Source: Streptomyces sp. NRRL B-1140
GTDB taxonomy: Bacteria > Actinomycetota > Actinomycetes > Streptomycetales > Streptomycetaceae
Direction of reading: 5' to 3'
Assembly (NCBI RefSeq): GCF_001280065.1
Contig: NZ_LGEA01000069.1
Coordinates: forward strand, 1 to 64,000
Length of the DNA stretch: 64,000 nucleotides
The notes beneath the pieces were generated by a model. The model saw only the letters and a list, made by a program, of their open reading frames with translations. It had not been told where the DNA came from and did no database searches. Shown piece by piece: positions 1-7,157 of this stretch. A program made the position numbers and the translations under genes. Each line of letters starts with the position of its first letter. Position 1 is the first letter of the stretch.

Positions 1-178
1 GACACGGCAGAGGAAAGCGCCGGCACCGCAGGGGGGACAAACCCCGCCCCACGGCACCGGGACACTCCACGACACCCCTAACCGGCTTCCGGACCGCCGC
101 CGTACCAGCTGCTGCACACGAGTGCTTCCCATTCGAGGCCATCGAAGGAGGGGCTTAGCCCGACGGTACGGTGATCAA

Positions 179-667
179 GTGGCGAACATCTTCTCTGGTG
201 GAGACCGAGAGCTGGATCTGTCCAACGGCGGTACCCAGGCGTTTGTCGAGGTGCTGATGCTCGCTGCGTCCGATCTTGCATCCCAAGCCTGGGACTTTCG
301 CTTTGCGGCGCTACTGATCTTGCAGGACCAGAACGTGATGGGCCGTGGTGCGGTCGGCTTCCACCTGGAGGAAATCGACTGGGGCTCCAACGAGTCCGAG
401 CGCGCTCGCTCCAAGGACTTCGTACTACGCGCCACGGCTCTCGCAGCGAGCGGGCATCGCTGGGGCGAGTTGGGCTACCACCCGACCCGCGTGCATGACC
501 ACCTGGATCAATTCAGGATCATGGTGGAATACTTCACCCCGCCGACCAGCAGCAGCCCCTACCAACACTTCCCGGGACCGGACGTGGCTATGGCGTCGTG
601 TACGCGTCACCGTGTCCTCAGCGGACTCCCGTATTGGGAAGGCTGTTTCCTGTGTAACCAGGCCTGA
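179..667 (+). CDS. Conserved-looking hypothetical protein
   Basis: I do not recognise the family. The product is about 162 residues, acidic in the middle and without signal peptide or membrane segments. It contains stretches such as LSNGGTQAF and WDFRFAALLILQDQN with normal Streptomyces codon bias. Two GTG starts are possible: 122, which adds a basic, low-quality stretch containing a rare TTA leucine codon, and 179. I prefer 179 because protein-like sequence begins there, although the GGAGG at about 147-151 sits too far upstream to be an ideal ribosome site. The protein ends in a Cys-rich tail (GCFLCNQA). No functional context is visible on either side. Confidence 0.55.
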   Translation: MANIFSGGDRELDLSNGGTQAFVEVLMLAASDLASQAWDFRFAALLILQDQNVMGRGAVGFHLEEIDWGSNESERARSKDFVLRATALAASGHRWGELGYHPTRVHDHLDQFRIMVEYFTPPTSSSPYQHFPGPDVAMASCTRHRVLSGLPYWEGCFLCNQA

Positions 668-857
668 TAGCTGTGGTTGTCAGGTGGATCCAGCCCGCGA
701 CAGACGACTCTGCGGTGCTGGGCTGACGGGGATCGCGATGGCATGGAGCGGCGTCCTGCAACCCTCCTAACTCACGGCTGCCAGCACCGGTCTCTCCCCC
801 ACCAACGTCCCCTTCATGGCCACGTCTCCGAAGCGCCCGCGCCCGGTCGCGTGTGAC

Positions 858-1271
858 TCAACGGCCGTACAGCCAGCTGCCGTACTCGGCGCCCTCTACG
901 AGGAAGTGCAGGCCGAAGGCTCCGGGGAGCAGCACGAGTGCCGAGACGCCGACCCGTAGCAGGACCGGGGCTGCGACCGTGATGGGTCCGCCCTGGCCGG
1001 TGACGGTGTGCCAATCGCGGCAGCGGCGGATGTCTGGCCGGCAGGCCCACCAGAAGAAGAGGCCAAGAAGGATCCCCACCCCGACGAGGAAGGCGGCCAG
1101 CAATCCGACCACACCGAGGAACGTCCTGCGGTCGTTGTGGTCGCCGACGAACAGGGAGGCCACCCCGAGCAAGGGCACGGCGGCCAGCCCGTACAGGGCC
1201 CCACGCGCCGCCACATCCCGAATCCGCAGCAGGGGCTGGATGATCGGGTCCTCGGTCCGCATATACGGCAC
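858..1271 (-). CDS. Small four-helix membrane protein
   Basis: This encodes about 137 residues, or 134 from an internal ATG at 1262. Hydrophobic segments lie near residues 26-43, 50-73 and 93-124, so three to four transmembrane helices are likely. A basic, Cys-containing loop (WWACRPDIRRCRDWH) sits between the second and third. No family is recognised and no enzymatic motif is seen. The next gene on the same strand upstream is only a degraded fragment, so the gene probably stands alone. It is assigned as a gene because its hydrophobic pattern and third-position GC are coherent, whereas the opposite-strand frames are low-complexity. Confidence 0.55.
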   Translation of the reverse strand: MPYMRTEDPIIQPLLRIRDVAARGALYGLAAVPLLGVASLFVGDHNDRRTFLGVVGLLAAFLVGVGILLGLFFWWACRPDIRRCRDWHTVTGQGGPITVAAPVLLRVGVSALVLLPGAFGLHFLVEGAEYGSWLYGR

Positions 1272-1395
1272 CGTAACTCAACCGCACCACCAGCAGCACA
1301 CCGCGTCCTACCACTCGCCGCCCCCTGGAGCAGCCCTTCAGCGTGAGGCCGGTCGGACGCCCGCGCTGGAGGGGCGGCGGCGTCCAGACGGCCGT

Positions 1396-1552
1396 GCCGC
1401 CGGCGGCCGCCCAGCAGGCGTTGCAGCGTGGTGGGCGGGGGCGTGGCGAGCACGCCGCCGGGGGCGTTGATCTGCGCGGAGGCGGCGGCGACAGTGATGG
1501 TCGAGCCGATGCCGACGCGGACGTCGGCACCGAGGCGGGAGAGGTCCGCACC
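1396..1552 (-). pseudogene. Possible remnant of a Y-family DNA polymerase
   Basis: Read on the minus strand, this stretch has good codon bias and the sequence RLGADVRVGIGSTITVAAAS, then PGGVLA, then TLQRLLGG. That resembles the palm region of actinobacterial Y-family (DinB/ImuB-like) polymerases, where VRVGIGPT.TVAA.AS is followed by APGGVL and later by a QRLLGG helix. The text between PGGVLA and TLQRLLGG appears deleted, and no start codon or N-terminal carboxylate motif is present. I interpret it as a decayed fragment. The match is from memory of family patterns, so confidence is low. Confidence 0.33.
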
Positions 1553-1707
1553 CGCAGGACCTCGCGGGATGGTCCTCCTCCAGACAATTCGTACGTGTCT
1601 CCGAAAGTCGGCCAGGCAGGTCGAGGCGTATGTGTAGCTCCGGGACCGTCGTCAGGACGGTGGTACAACGTCTGGCCCAGCCGCCGGTACGCCTGATCGG
1701 TGACTCG

Positions 1708-2307
1708 TCACCCCGAGCCGTAGTACAACCGGAGGAACTCCTCCATCGCCGCGTCGACGCCGGCGCGGTCACCCGTGGCGAGCAGGTCCAGCAGCAGGCC
1801 GCGGACGGTGGCGAGTCCCAGCCTGGCCCGGTTCCGGGCCAGGGCAGGGTCCGCCCCCGCCCCGACCTCGGCGGCCACGAGCGGCTCCAGCCAGTCCGTC
1901 ACCAGCCCTTCGAGGACCGGGACGGCCTCGGGGCGGCCGCGCAGCGCGTGCCCGCAGATCTCGAAGAAGAGCCGCTCCTGACCGGCCAGCCGAGGGTCCG
2001 TGAGCTGCCGCCACAGCAGCCGCGAGACATCGGCGGGCGAGAGACCGGGCTCCAGGCGGAGCCGGGACAGCACCTCGCGCTGGCGCCGCTCCGAGGTCCG
2101 GACGATCTCGACGAGCAACTGTTCCTTGGAGCCGAAGTAGTGGATCAGCATGCGATGACTGACACCGATCGCAGCACCCAGCCTGCGCAGGCTCAGGTTT
2201 GCGATGCCGTGGGCCGCGACGTGATCGACAGCCGCGTCCACCAGTTGTGCGCGCCGAGCCCCGTGCGCGCCTTGCTCGGCCTCGCCCTCGGGTTGCGAGT
2301 CGTCCAT
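1708..2307 (-). CDS. TetR-family transcriptional regulator
   Basis: This 199-residue repressor has an N-terminal TetR helix-turn-helix at about residues 20-66 (IGVSHRMLIHYFGSKEQLL) followed by an all-helical ligand-binding domain. The start is the ATG at 2307; the upstream in-frame extension to 2376 would run across operator sequence and is not protein-like. It is divergent from the SRPBCC gene at 2363, with only 55 bases between the two starts. That gap holds two copies of a TGTACC-type palindrome, so autoregulation and control of the SRPBCC gene are likely. The ligand is unknown. Confidence 0.85.
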   Translation of the reverse strand: MDDSQPEGEAEQGAHGARRAQLVDAAVDHVAAHGIANLSLRRLGAAIGVSHRMLIHYFGSKEQLLVEIVRTSERRQREVLSRLRLEPGLSPADVSRLLWRQLTDPRLAGQERLFFEICGHALRGRPEAVPVLEGLVTDWLEPLVAAEVGAGADPALARNRARLGLATVRGLLLDLLATGDRAGVDAAMEEFLRLYYGSG

Positions 2308-2324
2308 GGTCACCACGTCGCGAC

Positions 2325-2363
2325 TGTACCAATCGGTACATGCCGCATGTACCGTGTGGTATA
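2325..2363. promoter_or_regulatory. Tandem operator palindromes for the divergent TetR/SRPBCC pair
   Basis: Two 16-bp inverted repeats lie between the divergent starts: TGTACC-AATC-GGTACA at 2325-2340 (perfect arms) and TGTACC-GTGT-GGTATA at 2348-2363 (one mismatch). Their centres are 23 bp apart. The second copy reaches the first base of the SRPBCC ATG at 2363, so a short-leader or leaderless transcript and steric repression are likely. Assignment to the adjacent TetR protein is inference from position and symmetry. Confidence 0.65.
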
Positions 2364-2827
2364 TGAAGCCTGTCACCGTGTCGATCGACGTGTCTCAGAC
2401 TCCCGAGCAGGTCTACGGTTTCCTCGACGTCATGGCGAACCACGAGCGGTTCACCGACCACTACCTGACCAACTGGCGCTACACCGGCCCCGCCAGGGGC
2501 ATCGGATCGTGCGCCACGGTCACCGCCGCGCTGGGCGGCACGAAGACCGACGTCACCATCGATGTCGTCGAGGCCGAGGCCCCTCGGCGCATCGTCGAGC
2601 GCAACGTCAGCGCGGCCGGCCGGCGGCAGGGCCGCGGCACGTACGCCATCGAGCCGCTGCCCACCGGCGGGGCCCGCGTCTCGTTCACGTACACGTGGGT
2701 ACGCGCCCCGCTCGCCGACCGACTGCTGGCCCCCGTCGTACGGGCCACGATGCGGCACGCCAACCGCACGGTCATGCGTCGCCTGGCCACCGAGTTGGCT
2801 TGCCAGGTGTCCGCCGCCGAGTCCTGA
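2363..2827 (+). CDS. SRPBCC (START/polyketide cyclase-like) family protein
   Basis: The product is 154 residues and starts KPVTVSIDVSQTPEQVYGFL, the first beta strand and helix of the helix-grip fold. It closes with a C-terminal helix rich in Ala/Arg. The family binds hydrophobic ligands in a cavity; here neither the ligand nor any catalysis can be read from sequence. The ATG at 2363 overlaps the second operator palindrome, leaving essentially no Shine-Dalgarno, which suggests leaderless translation. It is the likely target of the divergent TetR regulator, a common arrangement for small-molecule-responsive pairs. Confidence 0.8.
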   Translation: MKPVTVSIDVSQTPEQVYGFLDVMANHERFTDHYLTNWRYTGPARGIGSCATVTAALGGTKTDVTIDVVEAEAPRRIVERNVSAAGRRQGRGTYAIEPLPTGGARVSFTYTWVRAPLADRLLAPVVRATMRHANRTVMRRLATELACQVSAAES

Positions 2828-3172
2828 CGGCGGTAGGTGCCGCCCCTTCTCCCCTGCGCAGGCCCGACACCCGCCGGGGCCCTGCCCTCGAGCACGGACT
2901 CCTCCAAGAGGTCATCTCAAGTGGACCGGCCGCGCGCTCGAATGCGGGTGGCTTGGGAGCGGGTCCGATGGGCTACTACGAGCTGGCCACAGAGCAGGCT
3001 CCCGTGCCGTGCACATTTGGCTCGGCGACCGAGTTTGGCCACCTCCACGGTCAGATCCGTCTGCGGACGGGCCAATTGGTCGCGTGCGGTTGTGTGGCGA
3101 TCCGGCTGTATGTGGCAGAGGTTGCCGTCGGTGTCATTCGGGCCGTCGGGGGTGACGGCTCATCGGCGCTGT

Positions 3173-3280
3173 TCCGAGTGGAAGAAAGCCAGGGCTTGGG
3201 CCAAGCTCCACCGCCTGGTCCTGGACGAGCTCGGCTCCCGCAGCGAGTTGGACTGGTCCCGCTGCGCGATCGACTCGGTG
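3173..3280 (+). pseudogene. IS5-family transposase fragment
   Basis: The frame reads SEWKKARAWAKLHRLVLDEL, then GSRSELDWSRCAIDSV. This matches the segment just before and around the first catalytic Asp of IS5/IS112-type transposases common in Streptomyces, where LDWSR..DS is a conserved block. Nothing before or after matches: the N-terminal half and the remaining DDE residues are gone, and no terminal inverted repeats were found nearby. It is a relic of about 36 codons inside a 585-base stretch (2828-3412) that otherwise holds no convincing gene. Confidence 0.6.
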
Positions 3281-3412
3281 AAGCCATTCTGCGTCACGAC
3301 GTACCTGAAGAACGGCCGACCGTCCCCGTACGCAAGACCCGAGCCAATCCAGGACCCCACATCTCCGATCCGCAGCTCCGGCAGCGAGCTGACCGCCCTA
3401 GACTCCCCCACG

Positions 3413-3679
3413 ATGAAGCGATGTGTTCATTTCACCGAGCAGGCAGGGCGATTCCGCGACTACCTCCCAGCCGACGATCGGAAGAAGCTGCTGCACGTCG
3501 TCGACCGGATCGCCGGCGATCCACAAGGCCCACACACTCACCTCGCCTGCAGAGACGATGACGCGACCCGCTCGACCTGGGCCGACGGCCTCATGGTGGC
3601 CTACCTTGTGACCCCATCCGCCGTGGTCATTGTCGAGGTCGACATATACGACGCCGACAGAGGCTTCAACATCGTGTGA
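3413..3679 (+). CDS. Small RelE/ParE-like protein, possible orphan toxin
   Basis: The product has 88 residues. The layout is F....GRFRDYLPADDRKKLL helical N-terminus, then RIAGDP, then a beta-rich C-terminus (TRSTWADGLMVAYLVTPSAV) ending in VEVDIYDADRGF. That order resembles RelE/ParE-fold mRNA interferase-type toxins in size and pattern. No antitoxin gene is visible on either side: upstream is an IS5 relic and downstream an unrelated membrane protein. The ATG at 3413 follows the relic directly. Function is tentative; it could also be an unrelated small protein or the tail of a broken gene. Confidence 0.5.
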   Translation: MKRCVHFTEQAGRFRDYLPADDRKKLLHVVDRIAGDPQGPHTHLACRDDDATRSTWADGLMVAYLVTPSAVVIVEVDIYDADRGFNIV

Positions 3680-3767
3680 ACAGCGGGTCGCCGTCACCAG
3701 GCATTCGGGACGAGCAGGACCGTGGTGGAGGGCCCCAGGTACAGTGCGCCATGAGTGCTGACCGGGG

Positions 3768-4640
3768 GTGAACGTGGGCCAGGATGCCGGGAGTTCCGTA
3801 CCGTCCGTTGCCGTGCGCGGGCGGGACGGGAGCGTTTGGCTCGACGGTGGGGCGGTCCAGCTGACGCAGGACGGTCTGCGGCGGCGCATACCGCTCGCGG
3901 CGATCCAGGAGGTCCGGGGCGCCGTAACGTCGGCGGGGTCCGTCGAAGTCGTCCTCACCGCAAGCCCTGGTACCACCGCTACGGTATACCGGCTGGACGG
4001 CGGCAATGCGAAGTCGGCAGTCCATTTCGCGGAGGTCGTCAACGGAGTGCTGCCGCGGCGGGAACCGGGGAGTTCACCGCGGGACGGGAACGGACTCGTC
4101 GAGTTGGTCGGGCCGGTTCCGGGGGCGAAGCCCGGACCTCCGGCCGGGCACAGGCGAGCCCTGCCGGTCGTCGTGTGCGTGCTCCTCGTTTATCTCGGTG
4201 GTCTGACCCTCTTCCTGGTCGCGGACGATCCGGTCCGGGCGACGCTGTGGGGCCTTGGAGTCCTGCCCCTCGCCTTTGGTGCGCTCATCCTCACGCCGGG
4301 GCTGACTTGGGTGTACGACTGGCTTGTCCTGAACCGGCGGGGCATCTCCGTCATGGCCACGCACTCCCACGGCTACGGGAACAAGCGCGCCTTCAGCTAC
4401 GCCGATGTGGAAGGCCGCAAGCACGAGATCAAGCCGTACCTGTCCCCCAGGCACTACCGAGGCGACCCCTCACGGATCGAGATCGTCTTCGATCCCCGAT
4501 GTCCGAGCCGTGCCAGACCGGCGCTTCCCGGCTGGCACGTTGCCCTGCAGGCATCGGGACCTCTCGTCCTCGGTCTGCCGTTCTTCGCCGCCGGGCTCTT
4601 CCTCGTCCCCTACCAGATGGTCGACTTCCTCCTGCGGTGA
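3768..4640 (+). CDS. Membrane protein of unknown function
   Basis: The product has 290 residues. An N-terminal soluble part of about 125 residues looks beta-rich (PH-like strands such as SVWLDGGAVQLTQDGLRRR). Two adjacent hydrophobic helices follow at about 133-152 and 158-180. A second soluble segment (YDWLVLNRRGISV, then HEIKPYL) comes next, and a last hydrophobic helix lies near 265-285. No catalytic motif is recognised. The start is GTG 3768 with a GGGGG run just upstream; GTG 3774 is also possible. Downstream it meets a convergent phytase fragment across a hairpin. Confidence 0.65.
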   Translation: MNVGQDAGSSVPSVAVRGRDGSVWLDGGAVQLTQDGLRRRIPLAAIQEVRGAVTSAGSVEVVLTASPGTTATVYRLDGGNAKSAVHFAEVVNGVLPRREPGSSPRDGNGLVELVGPVPGAKPGPPAGHRRALPVVVCVLLVYLGGLTLFLVADDPVRATLWGLGVLPLAFGALILTPGLTWVYDWLVLNRRGISVMATHSHGYGNKRAFSYADVEGRKHEIKPYLSPRHYRGDPSRIEIVFDPRCPSRARPALPGWHVALQASGPLVLGLPFFAAGLFLVPYQMVDFLLR

Positions 4641-4699
4641 GGCAGGGCACTCGCTGGGCGCGGTCGTCCCCGCGCCGCTGAGAGCGCGGCACATCCCGA

Positions 4700-4725
4700 G
4701 GGTCCGGCCTGCTCGGCCCGGACCC
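4700..4725. terminator. Hairpin between convergent genes
   Basis: GGGTCCGG (4700-4707) and CCGGACCC (4718-4725) form a perfect 8-bp stem with a 10-base loop. It lies between the ends of the membrane protein gene (4640) and the opposing phytase fragment (4755). There is no T-run, which is usual for Streptomyces terminators. It could serve both strands. Confidence 0.5.
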
Positions 4726-4754
4726 GTTACGTCAGGCCGGGTGAGTTCGGTCGG

Positions 4755-5639
4755 CTAGAGGTCGGCGGCGTCCGCCACGTCGCCGAGGTCAACGAACTTG
4801 AAGCCGGTCGCGGCATGTGCGCCTGCCTGGCCGGGCGGGAACTCGGGGGTCTCGTGACCGTCCTGGACGACCAGCAGGCCGTTCGGGAAACGGCTGCCCA
4901 TTGGTGCGTTGAGGACGGTGGCGCCGTCGCACTCCTCCGCCCCGTCGAGGGTCGGTGAGGCCGCGCCGACACGGAAGCCGCCCTCGTACTCGTTGTCCTC
5001 GCCGACTTCGCGGTCGTAGAGGGCGAAGGTGTTGTCGCCCTGGCTGGAGGCGAAGAGGTAGCCGTCGCCGTCCGGCTCCTGGAAGAGCGTCAGGCCCTCG
5101 ACGTCCGCTGACAGCCGGGCGCCACCGTAGCCGGGGTCTGCGCCGGCCGTGCACTCCTCGGTCGCCTCGTCGTAGACAGCGGGGACGCCGTACTGGCGGA
5201 CCTTGTCCAGCAGGACCGGCTTGGCGGTGAGGTCGGCGCGCATCCGCCAGGTGCCGATGTCCTCCTGGCCGGCGTAGAGCGTGCCGGTGGCGGGGTCCAC
5301 CACCATGCCCTCGACCTGCGGGAGCTCGCCGGGCTCCGCGCAGGGGGACCAGGTGGCGCCGTTCGGGAGGCGGAAGGAGGAGGGCAGGTCGAGGGTGCGG
5401 ACCTTGTGGTAGGTGACGGTGCCGTTCGCGGTTGGCTTCAGTTCGACCAGCGCGAGACGCGTCCGCTCCCGTCGGCTGATCAGGGCGTCGGAACGCCCGG
5501 TGGTCTTGTCCTGCCAGGTTGCCAGGCCGTAGGAGGTGCGCTCGCGTGCAACAGGCCTCGATCTGTACACGTGAGCACCGACAAGACGGTCAGACGCCGA
5601 CTGCCGTTCATCCCTCACCGTTGTGGCCGGATCCGACAT
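4755..5639 (-). pseudogene. 5'-truncated phytase (beta-propeller type)
   Basis: From about residue 36 of the frame (position 5534) the sequence follows the C-terminal part of bacterial 3-phytases: SYGLATWQDKTTGR, LPQVEGMVVDPATGTLYAGQ, RLSADVEGLTLF, SSQGDNTFALYDRE, LLVVQDGHETPE. The family is normally secreted, about 400 residues or more, and hydrolyses myo-inositol hexakisphosphate. Here only about 260 family residues remain. The signal peptide and first propeller blades are replaced by unrelated, basic sequence that runs into the divergent gene at 5744. An ATG at 5639 could still start translation of a short protein, but a complete propeller is impossible. I call it a pseudogene. Confidence 0.75.
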
Positions 5640-5743
5640 GCCCCGTGCCCTCTCGCCACCGCGAGCGCCGCTCCTCCCCCTCCGCGCCTGCATGGAACCC
5701 CCACAGGCGGGGCAAACGGTGTCTCTGAAATGGGGAGGACGCG

Positions 5744-6316
5744 ATGACCATGACGGAGCAGTCCGTCGGCCCGGAAGGCCGGAACACCGATTGCTGCGCG
5801 CGGCACGACAGCCGGCAAGCGAAGCCGGACAGGGAAACGCCCGAGACACCGCATGAGCGGGTCAACAGACGCTGGAACGAGATCCTGCAGGAGACACGGG
5901 TCACCCAGACCGGCGTGCAGATTCTGTTCGGCTTTCTGCTCAGCGTGGCCTTCACGCCGCTCTTCAGGGAGTTGGAGGCTTTGGACCGCGGCCTCTACGT
6001 CGCCACCGTGGTGTTCGGGGCGTCGGCCACCGGATCGCTCATAGCGCCGGTCTCCATCCACCGCTTCCTGTCCGGTCAGCGCATGAAGGACGACGTGGTG
6101 GAAATCGCGGGCCGCCTGATGATGTGCGGCATGGTCCTCCTCGCCCTGACCATCGGATGCACGCTCCTGCTGATACTCCGTTTCGTCGTTCCCGGAGTTC
6201 TCGCCGAAGTGCTGGTCACCGGCGTCATGCTGTGGTTCGGCCTGTGCTGGTACGGGCTGCCGCTCTACCTTCGGCGCCGTGCCGATCGGCGCTCCCGCGC
6301 ACGCGACGCGTCATGA
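5744..6316 (+). CDS. DUF6328-like four-helix membrane protein
   Basis: The product has 190 residues. A hydrophilic N-terminus ends in the conserved-looking ERVNRRWNEILQETRVTQTG, and four transmembrane helices follow (about 66-82, 88-108, 125-148 and 150-172) with a short Arg-rich tail. This layout matches the actinobacterial DUF6328 family, whose function is unknown. A strong Shine-Dalgarno (GGGGAGGA at about 5731-5738) precedes the ATG at 5744. The gene is divergent from the truncated phytase, and its 5' end overlaps the meaningless upstream extension of that frame. Confidence 0.7.
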   Translation: MTMTEQSVGPEGRNTDCCARHDSRQAKPDRETPETPHERVNRRWNEILQETRVTQTGVQILFGFLLSVAFTPLFRELEALDRGLYVATVVFGASATGSLIAPVSIHRFLSGQRMKDDVVEIAGRLMMCGMVLLALTIGCTLLLILRFVVPGVLAEVLVTGVMLWFGLCWYGLPLYLRRRADRRSRARDAS

Positions 6317-6447
6317 TCTTGACGTCCTCGCTCCGGCGGCGCGGTAGTCGGTGGTCGTGAGCGGGGGGGGCGCCCCTATGTGTTTGGTCGAGGTCGAAAC
6401 CCAGTAGGTTCGTGTGGTCGAGGGCGGACCGAGCCGTAGGGGTGTGC

Positions 6448-6681
6448 ATGGCTGACAGCCAGGTGACGATCAAGCTCACGAGCGACGAGGCACTGGTGCT
6501 GTCGCACTGGCTGGAGAAGCTCGAGATGACGGAACTCAGCCGAGTTGGCGACGATCCGGCGGGCTGGGCACCGATCCATGGAATCGCCGGAACGCTAGAC
6601 AAGACGCTTCCTGGGCTGTTCGCGCCTGACTATGACCAGCGGCTGGAGGCCGCTCGTCAGCGGCTTCGGCCGGAGGACTGA
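6448..6681 (+). CDS. Small hypothetical protein
   Basis: The product has 77 residues and starts MADSQVTIKLTSDEALVLSH. It is predicted mainly helical with no signal or membrane segment. The VLSHWLEKLE and RLEAARQRLR stretches look amphipathic. I chose the ATG at 6448 over an upstream in-frame GTG because the upstream residues are basic and not protein-like. No family is recognised. Nearest neighbours are a DUF6328 membrane protein upstream and a gene-poor stretch downstream. Confidence 0.55.
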   Translation: MADSQVTIKLTSDEALVLSHWLEKLEMTELSRVGDDPAGWAPIHGIAGTLDKTLPGLFAPDYDQRLEAARQRLRPED

Positions 6682-7157
6682 TCGAGCGGTCTGGACTCCT
6701 CACCTGGCCGCAGCCGGTTGGGGTTCATGGAAGGTTCCGTCGCGGAGCATGGCGAAAGGACGGCATCGAGGTCAGGGTTTTGGAAAGAGGGTAGGTCTCC
6801 AGGAGTTCCTCGATCCGCCCGGCCGGCAGTTTGCGCTGGTCTACGGGTACTTCACGACTCACGCCGACTTCGGGTGAGGGTTCGCCTTGGTCGGCGCCCC
6901 GCAAGGCAGCCATCGCCGCCACCTCACCGGCCTCGGTCGCCACTCCCACTGACTTCAACGGCGCCTGTGGCAGCGGATACGACGCCTTTGGCGAAGGCTC
7001 TCGGCCTTGACCCGATGGCCGCAGCGCAAGTCGGCGCCGCTCGCGCCCCGGCGCCCGAACGGGGGACGCTCAGTGGTCGACCGCATCCGGCGCCGGTCCG
7101 GAGGGGAAACCTCATCACCCGTACGTGTGCCCTACCCCTGGCGGAAGGCTTGCTCCC
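6682..7157. other. Gene-poor stretch before the photolyase gene
   Basis: This is about 476 bases with several overlapping open frames but none with convincing protein character. A minus-strand frame (6725-6958) and a plus-strand frame (6632-6877) each contain short plausible runs, but neither has a recognisable motif or a Shine-Dalgarno. It may contain old coding debris and the photolyase promoter, but nothing specific can be supported. Confidence 0.4.

Noticed and set aside
1630..3561. 643-codon plus-strand open frame
   Set aside because: It crosses the TetR gene antisense, the SRPBCC gene and the IS5 relic in a wrong frame and has no domain.
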